Source: Streptomyces akebiae
Lineage (GTDB): Bacteria; Actinomycetota; Actinomycetes; Streptomycetales; Streptomycetaceae
Reading direction: 5' to 3'
DNA length: 64,000 nucleotides
Assembly: GCF_019599145.1 (NCBI RefSeq)
Contig: NZ_CP080647.1
Coordinates: 4,526,001 to 4,590,000, forward strand
Each line of letters starts with the position of its first letter. The stretch's first letter is position 1. The notes below the pieces were generated by a model. It did no database searches and was not told the DNA's origin. It saw only the letters and a program-made list of their open reading frames with translations. Made by a program: the position numbers and the translations under genes. Of this stretch, positions 57,072-64,000 are shown piece by piece.

Positions 57072-58693
57072 CCACGACCGCCGACACCGCCCTCACCGAG
57101 CCGCTCTCCGTACGGTCCGGCGGCAGCCGTCAACTGGCCGGGACGGGAACCCTGTTGAGGTTCGCCCTGCGCCGCGACCGCGTGATGGTGCCGGTCTGGG
57201 TCGCGGTGACGGGGCTGATGGTCCTCTCCATGCCGAACAGCCTCCAGGCCCTGTACGGCACCGCCGCCGAACGCGCCGACCTCATGCGGCAGTTGACCAC
57301 CAACTCCTCGCTGCGCGCCCTGGTGGGGCCGGTCTTCGACGACTCCCTCGGCGCCCTGACCGCCTGGCGCGTCGGCGTCTACGCCGGTCTCCTCGCCGCC
57401 GTCATGAGCCTCCTCGTGGTCATCCGCCACACCCGCGACGAGGAGGAGAGCGGGCGCCAGGAGCTGATCGCGTCGGGCATGGTCGGCCGCCGGGCCTCGC
57501 TGACCGCCGCCCTGCTCGCGGCGGCCGTCGCCAACGGCGGGCTCGCGCTGCTCGTCACGCTCGGGCTGGCCGGGCAGGGCGCGGCGGGGGCACTGGCCTT
57601 CGGGCTGGGGATCGCGGGCGTCGGGATGGTGTTCGCAACCATGGCGGCGGTCGTCGCGCAGCTGACGGAGAGCGCGCGGCTGGCTCGGGGGCTGACGGCG
57701 GGCGTGCTGGGGGCGGCGTTCGTGCTGCGGGCGGCGGGTGACGCCTCCGAGAACGAAGGTTCGTCTTTCTTGACCTGGGTGTCGCCGCTGGGGTGGCTCG
57801 AAAACGAGCGTTCGTTCGCGGAGGAGCGGTGGTGGGTGCTGCTGCTGTTCATCGCGGCGGCAGCCATCCAGGGCACGGTGGCGTACGCGCTCGCCGGCCG
57901 CCGCGACGTCGGCATGAGCTTCCTGCCGACCCGCCCGGGACCGGCGAACGGCCGGCTGGGTACGGCAGGTGCGCTCGCCTGGCGGCTCCAGCGCGGCAGT
58001 GTCCTCGGCTGGAGCATCGGGTTCTTCCTCGCCGGAGTCGTCTACGGCGGGCTGACCGAGGGCACGGCCGAGTTCGTCGGCGACAACGAGGCCGCCCGCG
58101 AGATCTTCGAACGCATGGGCGGGCAGTCCGGCCTGACCAACGCCTTCCTCGCGTCGATGATCGGCATGCTCGGTCTGGTCGCCGCGCTGTACATCGTCGG
58201 CGCGGTGCTCCGCCTGCACGGCGAGGAGACCTCCGGGCGCGCCGAACCGCTCCTCGCGAACCGGGTGAGCCGGCTCCGCTGGGCCGCCGGGCATCTGGTC
58301 GTCGCCTTCGGCGGAACCGTCTGGATCATGCTCCTCGCCGGTCTCGGCTTCACCCTCGGCTACGGCAAGGAGGCCGGTCCGATCCTGGGCGCCTGCCTCG
58401 TCCAGGTCGCCGGGGTGTGGGTCATCGGCGGCGCCGCCGTCCTCCTCCACGGGCTCACCCCCCGGGCGGCGGCGACGGCCTGGGGCCTCGCCGGCGCCGT
58501 CCTCCTCATCGGCTGGATCGGCCCCGCCCTCAACGCCCCCCAGGCCCTCCTCGACCTCTCCCCCTTCGGTCACCTCCCGAAGCTGCCGGGCGGCACGATG
58601 GACTGGACGCCGGTACTGACACTGACCGGGCTCGCGGTGGTGCTGGTCGCGGGGGGTCTGGCGGGGTTGCGGCGACGGGACATCAGCGTCTGA
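57068..58693 (+). CDS. ABC exporter permease, double-length
   Basis: A 541-residue polytopic membrane protein, roughly twelve helices arranged as two homologous halves (for example [34 protein letters not shown] in the first half and [29 protein letters not shown] in the second). The repeated short motif (R)xxEExGRxELL after a helix in each half is typical of these permeases. Translationally coupled to the ATPase. It carries the substrate out of the cell; nothing indicates which. Confidence 0.92.
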   Translation: MTTTADTALTEPLSVRSGGSRQLAGTGTLLRFALRRDRVMVPVWVAVTGLMVLSMPNSLQALYGTAAERADLMRQLTTNSSLRALVGPVFDDSLGALTAWRVGVYAGLLAAVMSLLVVIRHTRDEEESGRQELIASGMVGRRASLTAALLAAAVANGGLALLVTLGLAGQGAAGALAFGLGIAGVGMVFATMAAVVAQLTESARLARGLTAGVLGAAFVLRAAGDASENEGSSFLTWVSPLGWLENERSFAEERWWVLLLFIAAAAIQGTVAYALAGRRDVGMSFLPTRPGPANGRLGTAGALAWRLQRGSVLGWSIGFFLAGVVYGGLTEGTAEFVGDNEAAREIFERMGGQSGLTNAFLASMIGMLGLVAALYIVGAVLRLHGEETSGRAEPLLANRVSRLRWAAGHLVVAFGGTVWIMLLAGLGFTLGYGKEAGPILGACLVQVAGVWVIGGAAVLLHGLTPRAAATAWGLAGAVLLIGWIGPALNAPQALLDLSPFGHLPKLPGGTMDWTPVLTLTGLAVVLVAGGLAGLRRRDISV

Positions 58694-58706
58694 GGACAGA
58701 ACCGTC

Positions 58707-59273
58707 GTGGAGCGGGACGCGTCCGGCGGGGCAGGGACCGACCGGAGCGGTCAGGAGCCGGGGCCGGGTCGTGCGAGGGGGCCGGGGTTGGATCGGGTGA
58801 GGGGGCCGGGGTTGGATCGGCAGAGTGTTTCCGGGTGCGGCGGGTGCACGTTGTCGGCGGTGGGCGCGGTGGCCGCGACCCTCGCCTGGGGGAACTCGGA
58901 CCGGACTCAGCGGCATCTGCGGGGCGGCTTCGAGGGCGAGGACATGGACTACACCGTCCTCGCCACCGAACTCCCCTTCGTCGCCCTGGCCGGCGCCGCC
59001 CTCCCCGCCGCCGTCTGCCTGGCGATCGCGCTCCTGGTGGCCCGACGACGGAGGTCGGGGGCAGAGACGAGGGCAGAGACGGGGGCAGGGACGGGGGCAG
59101 CGGCAGGCCGAGCGTCCGGGGCGGGCGCACGGCCAGGGTCGGAGCCGGGTGCAGAAGCAGGACCGTTAGGACCAGGACCAGGACCAGGACCAGGACCGGG
59201 GCCGGGACCGGGGCCGGGACCGGGGCCGGGACCGGGGCCGGGACCGGGGCCGGGGCCGGGCGGTGGGGCGTAG
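58707..59273 (+). CDS. Putative single-pass membrane protein with Gly-Pro repeat tail
   Basis: A 188-residue frame from GTG 58707, 14 bp after the permease stop. It has a Gly/Arg-rich N-terminus containing a duplicated GPGLDR, then CGGCTLSAVGAVAATLAWGN, one clear transmembrane helix (TELPFVALAGAALPAAVCLA IALLV) and a basic stop-transfer RRRR. The tail is Ala/Gly-rich and ends in about fifteen GP dipeptides encoded by GC-rich tandem hexamers. No family; the central part seems genuinely coding, the tail may be elongated by repeat growth. Confidence 0.45.
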   Translation: MERDASGGAGTDRSGQEPGPGRARGPGLDRVRGPGLDRQSVSGCGGCTLSAVGAVAATLAWGNSDRTQRHLRGGFEGEDMDYTVLATELPFVALAGAALPAAVCLAIALLVARRRRSGAETRAETGAGTGAAAGRASGAGARPGSEPGAEAGPLGPGPGPGPGPGPGPGPGPGPGPGPGPGPGPGGGA

Positions 59274-59276
59274 TCC

Positions 59277-60506
59277 TCAGATCTCGACGGCCAGCCCGTC
59301 CAGTCCCCGGATCACGAAGTTCGGCTTGCGGGTCGGCTCGGTGGCGAGGGCGAGGGTCGGGGCCTTCTCCAGGAGCGCCGTCATCGAGGCCGCCAGTTCG
59401 ATACGGGCGAGCGGCGCGCCGATGCAGTAGTGGATACCCGCGCTGAACGAGATGTGCGGGTTCTCCCGCCGGGTGAGGTCCAGCTTCTCCGGGTCGGCGA
59501 ACACCGCCGGGTCGTGGTTCGCGGAGCCGAAGAGCATCGCGATCTCCGCGCCCCGGGGGACCGTCGTCCCGTCGATCTCGATGTCGTCCAGCACCCAGCG
59601 CTCGAACAGCTGCAACGGGGTGTCGTACCGCATCAGCTCCTCCACCGCCGCCGGCACCAGCGAGTGGTCCGCGCGCAGGGCCGCCAGCTGGTCCGGGTTG
59701 CGGAACAGCGCCCACCAGCCGTTCACTGTGGCGTTCACCGTCGCCTCGTGGCCCGCGTTCAGCAGCAGCACACAGGTCGAGATCATCTCCTGCTCGGTGA
59801 GGCGGTCGCCCTCGTCGTACGCGGCGATCAAACCCGAGATCAGGTCCTCGCCCGGCTCCGCCCTCCGGTGCGCGATCAGCTCCCGCAGATACTCCGAGAA
59901 CTCCACCGACGCGCGCACCGCCCGCTTCGCAGTCTCGTCCGACGGGCTCAGCTCGTACATCCCGCAGATGTCCGCCGACCAGGGCCGCAGCTGCGCCCGG
60001 TCCGACTCGGGGATGCCCAGCATCTCGGCGATCACCGCCACCGGCAGCGGCTCCGCGACATCCGTCAGCAGGTCGCCCCCGCCCGCCTCCACCAGTCCGG
60101 CCACCAGCTCACCCGCCAGCTCCCGCACATACGGCTGCAGCTGCTCCACCGTGCGCGGGGTGAACGCCTTCGAGACCAGCCGCCGGATCCGGGTGTGGTC
60201 CGGGGGTTCCAGGTCGAGCATCCCGTGGTCGTTCAGGGTGTGGAACGGCTCGTGCTCCGCCGGCGGGGCAGTCCGGCCGAAGTCCTCGTGCGTGAACCTG
60301 TGCTGGTACGTCCGCCCGAGCCGCCGGTCCCGCAGCAACGCCGAGACGTCCGCGTGGTGCGGGACGAGCCACTGGTTCGTGGGCTCGAAGTACCGCACCC
60401 GGCCCCGGGACCGCAGCTCCGCGTACGCGGGGTACGGGTCGGCCACGAAGTCGGGGTCCCACGGGTCGAAGGCGAGGTCGGAAGCGGGGTCGGATGCAGG
60501 TGCCAT
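59277..60506 (-). CDS. Cytochrome P450, Ala in place of the I-helix Thr
   Basis: A 409-residue P450. The heme loop is FSAGIHYCIGAPLAR, the ExxR is in VEELMRYDTP, and the C-helix region contains DHTRIRRLVSKAFTPR. The I-helix reads LNAGHEATVNA instead of the usual AGHETT, so the conserved proton-relay Thr is Ala (as in P450eryF, where substrate-assisted proton delivery replaces it), although the next residue is Thr. ATG 60506 start. No ferredoxin gene is adjacent. Substrate unknown. Confidence 0.94.
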   Translation of the reverse strand: MAPASDPASDLAFDPWDPDFVADPYPAYAELRSRGRVRYFEPTNQWLVPHHADVSALLRDRRLGRTYQHRFTHEDFGRTAPPAEHEPFHTLNDHGMLDLEPPDHTRIRRLVSKAFTPRTVEQLQPYVRELAGELVAGLVEAGGGDLLTDVAEPLPVAVIAEMLGIPESDRAQLRPWSADICGMYELSPSDETAKRAVRASVEFSEYLRELIAHRRAEPGEDLISGLIAAYDEGDRLTEQEMISTCVLLLNAGHEATVNATVNGWWALFRNPDQLAALRADHSLVPAAVEELMRYDTPLQLFERWVLDDIEIDGTTVPRGAEIAMLFGSANHDPAVFADPEKLDLTRRENPHISFSAGIHYCIGAPLARIELAASMTALLEKAPTLALATEPTRKPNFVIRGLDGLAVEI

Positions 60507-60588
60507 GACCGGACGCTAACCCGTGAGCGGGCCGGATGAACAGGGGGAACCGGCGCGTGACCTCGGCAAAGCCGCCCTCGGAGCCCCG

Positions 60589-61254
60589 TCAGCCGGGCGT
60601 GACCAGCCGTGCCTCGTAGGCGAACACCGCCGCCTGCGTGCGGTCGCGCAGGCCCAGCTTGACCAGGACCCGGCTCACATGGGTCTTGATCGTGGACTCG
60701 GCGACCACCAGGCGCTCCGCCATCTCCGAGTTCGACAGCCCCTGGGCGATCAGGACCAGGACCTCGGTCTCGCGGTCGGTGAGTTCGCCGTACGCCAGCT
60801 GGGTGGCCGCCGAGGGGCGGGGCGACTGGGCCAGCTTGGAGAACTCGGTGATCAGCCGCTTGGTGACGGACGGCGCGAGAAGGGCCTCACCGGCGGCCAC
60901 CACCCTCACCCCGTCGGCCAGTTGGCGGGCCGAGGCGTCCTTGAGGAGGAAGCCGGAGGCCCCCGCGCGCAGCGCCTGGTACACGTACTCGTCCAGGTCG
61001 AACGTCGTCAGCACCAGGACCTTCGCCCCGCCGTCCGAGGCCACGATCTCGCGGGTGGCCTCGATGCCGTTCAGCTCGGGCATCCGGATGTCCATCAGGA
61101 CGACGTCCGGCGACAGCTCCCGGACCCGGGCGACCGCGTCCCGGCCGTTGACCGCCTCGCCGACCACCTCGATGTCCGGCATCGCGCCGAGCAGCACGGA
61201 GAAGCCCTCGCGGACCATCATCTGGTCGTCGGCGATCAGCACACGGATCGTCAT
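60589..61254 (-). CDS. NarL/LuxR-type response regulator
   Basis: A 221-residue regulator. Receiver domain: IRVLIADDQMMVREGFSVLL, phospho-acceptor Asp in VVLMDIRMPELNG (Asp55), VLVLTTFDLDEYVYQALRAGASGFLLKDA. Output LuxR HTH: LTDRETEVLVLIAQGLSNSEMAERLVVAESTIKTHVSRVLVKLGLRDRTQAAVFA. Its ATG overlaps the TGA of the upstream kinase gene. Standard pair controlling stress or exporter genes in Streptomyces; target unknown. Confidence 0.96.
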   Translation of the reverse strand: MTIRVLIADDQMMVREGFSVLLGAMPDIEVVGEAVNGRDAVARVRELSPDVVLMDIRMPELNGIEATREIVASDGGAKVLVLTTFDLDEYVYQALRAGASGFLLKDASARQLADGVRVVAAGEALLAPSVTKRLITEFSKLAQSPRPSAATQLAYGELTDRETEVLVLIAQGLSNSEMAERLVVAESTIKTHVSRVLVKLGLRDRTQAAVFAYEARLVTPG

Positions 61255-62600
61255 GCGTCGGCCTCGCTCGCGCCGGCCACCGGCAGGAACACCGTCACCT
61301 CGTAGCCGCCGTCCTCCGTCTCGCCCGTCGTCATCTCGCCGTTCAGCATGGTGACGCGCTCCCGCATGCCGGTGAGGCCGTGCCCCGTGCCGTGGGTGGA
61401 CTTCACCAGGGTCACCTCCGGGGACGGACCGTTGACCACGCGCAGCCCGAGGCCGCCCAGGACATAGCCGATCTCCACACGGGCCGACGCTCCCGGTGCG
61501 TGGCGCAGGGTGTTGCTGAGGGCCTCCTGCACGATGCGGTACGCCGACAGCTCCACGCCCTGCGGAAGCTCACGCACGGCTCCGGTGACCGCCTTGTCGA
61601 CCGTGAGTCCGGCCTCCCGCACGTTGGCGAGCAGGCCGTCGAGGTCGGCGAGGGTGGGCTGGGGGGCGTCCGGGGCCTCGTAGTCCTCGGCCCGGACGAC
61701 CCCGAGAACGCGGCGCAGCTCGGTGAGCGCGGCCACCGCGTTCTCCCGGATCGTGGCGAAGGCCTGCTCCAGCTCCGGCGGCGGGTTCTCCACGCGGTAG
61801 GGCGCGGCCTCGGCCTGGATGGCGACCACCGACATGTGGTGGGCCACCACGTCGTGCAGCTCGCGGGCGATCGTGGTGCGCTCCTCCAGGAGGGTGCGCC
61901 GGGAGCGCTCGTGCTCGGTCACCGTCTGCTGGGCGGTCACCTCCCGCTGGGCCGTGCGCCGGATGGTCAGCGCGGAGACGGCCAGCAGGGACATCGCGGA
62001 GATGACGAGCAGGGGGCCCGTGTTCGACGCGTAGTGACCGCCGCCGATGGTGCTTTCCATGAACATCCCGTACACCGCGGTCAGGCCCCACATCCAGGCG
62101 GCTATGCGCGGCCGGCTGCGCAGGGCCACCACCGTCATCACCACGAGGTGGGCGGCGAAGCTGCCGGCTGTCCACGGCCAGTCGTCCCACATGTCGCTGA
62201 AGACCGAGGTCAGAGGGGTGGCGATCATGGATGCCCAGAAGGCGGCCACCGGCCTGACCATGGTCAGCAGGACCGGGAGCAGGGCGAAGGCGGCCGCGAT
62301 CATCGCGGCGATCCCGTCGCCGTCGGTGGCGGACGCGGCGATGGCCGCCGAGAGCAGGCCCGCCATCACCACCGCGGCGTGCGGGGTCCAGGCCACGTAG
62401 TCACGGAGGCGGCCGGAGAGGCTGCTGGTGAACGGGCCGTCCATCTTCATGGGCGGCATCGGTCGGTAGGCGAACGCGTCGTCTATCAGGTCCTGTCTCA
62501 GCCTGCGCCAGGCGTCCATCGCCACCCTGAACTCCGGGCTGCTGCTCGGCCTGCCCCCGCCCCGCGGAGGCATCGTCTGCGTCTGGGTCGTCTCGGTCAC
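61251..62600 (-). CDS. Sensor histidine kinase (HisKA_3 type)
   Basis: A 449-residue membrane kinase. A cytoplasmic N-terminus with a Pro/Met-rich stretch (AYRPMPPMKMDGP) is followed by about six hydrophobic segments with almost no external loops, as in intramembrane sensors. The H-box is TTIARELHDVVAHHMSVV and the HATPase has AYRIVQEALSNTLRHAPG, ending GHGLTGMRERV. It phosphorylates the overlapping NarL-type regulator. Signal unknown; membrane stress is usual. Confidence 0.95.
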   Translation of the reverse strand: MTETTQTQTMPPRGGGRPSSSPEFRVAMDAWRRLRQDLIDDAFAYRPMPPMKMDGPFTSSLSGRLRDYVAWTPHAAVVMAGLLSAAIAASATDGDGIAAMIAAAFALLPVLLTMVRPVAAFWASMIATPLTSVFSDMWDDWPWTAGSFAAHLVVMTVVALRSRPRIAAWMWGLTAVYGMFMESTIGGGHYASNTGPLLVISAMSLLAVSALTIRRTAQREVTAQQTVTEHERSRRTLLEERTTIARELHDVVAHHMSVVAIQAEAAPYRVENPPPELEQAFATIRENAVAALTELRRVLGVVRAEDYEAPDAPQPTLADLDGLLANVREAGLTVDKAVTGAVRELPQGVELSAYRIVQEALSNTLRHAPGASARVEIGYVLGGLGLRVVNGPSPEVTLVKSTHGTGHGLTGMRERVTMLNGEMTTGETEDGGYEVTVFLPVAGASEADA

Positions 62601-62728
62601 GGGGAAAACGGTAGGCGGAGGGCGGGTACGCCGTCGTCACCAGTGAGGAGGGTCTGTCCGGATCCGTCTCAGGTACTACGGGTACGAGTGCGGGGGCGGG
62701 AACCCCGGAGGGGGCTCGGCGCCGTCGT

Positions 62729-63640
62729 TCACCAGGCCAGCTGGGCGATCTCCTCCACCACCACCGCGCAGGCGTCCGCCGCCGGGTCGATGAGGGGGAA
62801 GTGGCCCACGTCCTCCAGCAGGGTCAGTCCCACGACCTCGCCCGCCCTGGCCGCGGCGTCGGCGTACGCCTCGGCGACGGCCTGGGGGACGACGATGTCG
62901 GAGCGGCCCTGTACGAGGGTGGTGGCGATGCCCGTCGGGAGGAGGAGGGCCGGGTCGGCGTAGGGGCGGCGGTGGGTGAACTTGTCCTGGCCACCGAGGA
63001 GTTGGGTGGTCGCGCCGCCGCACACGTCGAGCTTCTCGGCCACGGTGAAGTCGGCGATGGGGGCGAGGGCGACCACGCCGCGCAGGGGGGCGGGGCGGTC
63101 GGTGCGCCACGGGGTGTCGGGCGGCAGTACGTGGCGGCCGGCGGCCCACAGGGCGAGGTGGCCGCCCGCGGAGTGGCCGGTGAGGACCGTGCGGCGGGGG
63201 TCGGCCTGGGGCAGGGCGTCGCGCACGAGGTCCGGGAGGGCGTCGAGGGCGGCGGCGATGTCGTCGAACGTCTCCGGCCAGCGGCCCGCGACCGGCTCGG
63301 GGGTGCCGGTGGGGCCGGTCTGGGCGGGGAGTGAACTGCCCCTCCTGTACTCGACGTTGGCCACCGCGAAGCCGTGGCGGGCGAGGAAGTCCGCGAAGGG
63401 GGTGATGTGCCGGCGGTCATAGGGGGCCCGCCAGGCGCCGCCGTGCAGGACCACGACGAGGGGGACGGTGGCTGTGGCCGCGCCGCCGGACTCGGTGGTG
63501 GCGGTGCGGGGCGCGTAGAAGTCGATCACCTGGTCGGGGTGGTCGCCGTAGGTGGCGACGGCGTCGGGGGTAACCGGGGGGTGCGAGAAGGCGGATGCCT
63601 CTTCGGCGGCATCGCGGGCTGCGGCGTCGTCGTCCGGCAT
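62729..63640 (-). CDS. Alpha/beta hydrolase of the HSL/kynurenine-formamidase type
   Basis: A 303-residue esterase-like enzyme. It has the oxyanion motif VVLHGGAWRAPYDRRH, the nucleophile elbow LTGHSAGGHLALWA, an acid in VQGRSDIVVP and a His in EDVGHFPLIDP. The HGG motif with GHSAGG resembles kynurenine formamidase and BD-FAE-type esterases; the exact substrate cannot be fixed. ATG 63640 has GAGAGG 7 nt upstream. The N-terminus (MPDDDAAARDAAEEASAF) is acidic and there is no signal peptide. Confidence 0.9.
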   Translation of the reverse strand: MPDDDAAARDAAEEASAFSHPPVTPDAVATYGDHPDQVIDFYAPRTATTESGGAATATVPLVVVLHGGAWRAPYDRRHITPFADFLARHGFAVANVEYRRGSSLPAQTGPTGTPEPVAGRWPETFDDIAAALDALPDLVRDALPQADPRRTVLTGHSAGGHLALWAAGRHVLPPDTPWRTDRPAPLRGVVALAPIADFTVAEKLDVCGGATTQLLGGQDKFTHRRPYADPALLLPTGIATTLVQGRSDIVVPQAVAEAYADAAARAGEVVGLTLLEDVGHFPLIDPAADACAVVVEEIAQLAW

Positions 63641-64000
63641 GCGCCAACCTCTCGGGGGTGAAACGGATTTGGAAGGGTTTGGGTGGGCGGGTGCCGGGGA
63701 AAGGGCGCCTGCCGTTGGCGGGGACGGTATCAGGCCGGTGACGTGGGCGGACACGGGGATGTGACGGGGGGTCAGGGTGGGGGTCGGCCCCCGGGGGAAG
63801 GGGGCTTGGTGGACGGGTGCGGGATGGGTGGGTGCAGGGGGGAGGGGTGCAGGGTGGACGGGTGCGGGTGGGTGGCCCGGGGTTGGGGCTGGGCGGAGGC
63901 GGGTTTCGCTCACCGGCGCTTGCCGGGTGCCGCCTGCGCCCACCCTCCCCCATCGCCCCAGCGGCACGACCGCCCGCAACAGGAACGGCCGCCGGGAGCG
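63641..64000. other. End of window, no gene seen
   Basis: Mostly GGGTGCGGG-like G-rich short repeats (63780-63890). No reliable coding frame; the next gene presumably lies beyond the window. Confidence 0.5.

Overview
The window is a stretch of chromosome from a Streptomyces-type actinomycete. The GC content is very high with strong third-position GC bias. GTG and TTG starts are common, and many genes are coupled by 4-bp ATGA or GTGA overlaps. Whole families typical of the genus are present: XRE/DUF397 pairs, MAB_1171c-like membrane proteins, an EspR-like regulator, an nSTAND/WD40 protein, rare TTA leucine codons, and bacterial P450s. Gene order around asd-ask, DUF5063-recR-ybaB, a Ser/Thr kinase and purA looks like core Streptomyces chromosome; this is from memory, not computed.

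Layout. 19-4037 (minus): an EspR-like regulator, then a tightly coupled ImmA/IrrE-like peptidase, MAB_1171c-like membrane protein and P450. 4671-8957 (plus): a 1428-residue HTH/nSTAND/WD40 signalling ATPase. 9217-12503: a probable Zur-type zinc-scarcity locus with a permease pair facing a cysteine-free L32 and a COG0523 GTPase across a Zur-like site. 12706-16607: an RCK potassium-channel-like protein, a His/Met-rich membrane protein and an ECF sigma factor. 16889-20268: an S9 peptidase, an NTF2-like protein with pentapeptide-like repeats, and SURF1. 20380-22595: a SigE-family sigma factor with a membrane partner. 23313-25725: asd and ask, the latter with an internal start for the beta subunit. 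26068-30829: a two-component system, a secreted SnoaL-like protein, an alpha/beta hydrolase and an M56 peptidase. 30999-36405: DUF5063, recR, ybaB, a SLATT protein and a Ser/Thr kinase. 36589-42537: a PfpI-MarR operon, a class III aminotransferase, and GntR coupled to a fused glycosyltransferase. 42637-47185: small unknown proteins, purA and a DAGK-like protein.

47186-52522 is an accessory islet. It holds remnants of two different transposases, AT-richer DNA, a TTA-containing secreted protein, and a 1012-residue modular protein with an unassigned N-terminal region, a tectonin-like propeller, a jacalin-like lectin domain and a helical tail. This is the best candidate for something undescribed. 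It is followed by a secreted protein, a whiJ-like XRE/DUF397/HATPase cluster whose XRE gene carries an in-frame amber codon, a GbsR-type regulator divergent from an ABC exporter, a second P450, a NarL-type two-component system and an esterase-like hydrolase.

Regulatory themes. TTA codons, the classical mark of bldA (developmental) control, occur in four genes. Several genes have clear palindromes in their promoter regions. A hairpin-forming dispersed repeat occurs four times between genes. No tRNA, rRNA, CRISPR array or intact insertion sequence was found. All assignments were made by reading the sequence, without database searches.
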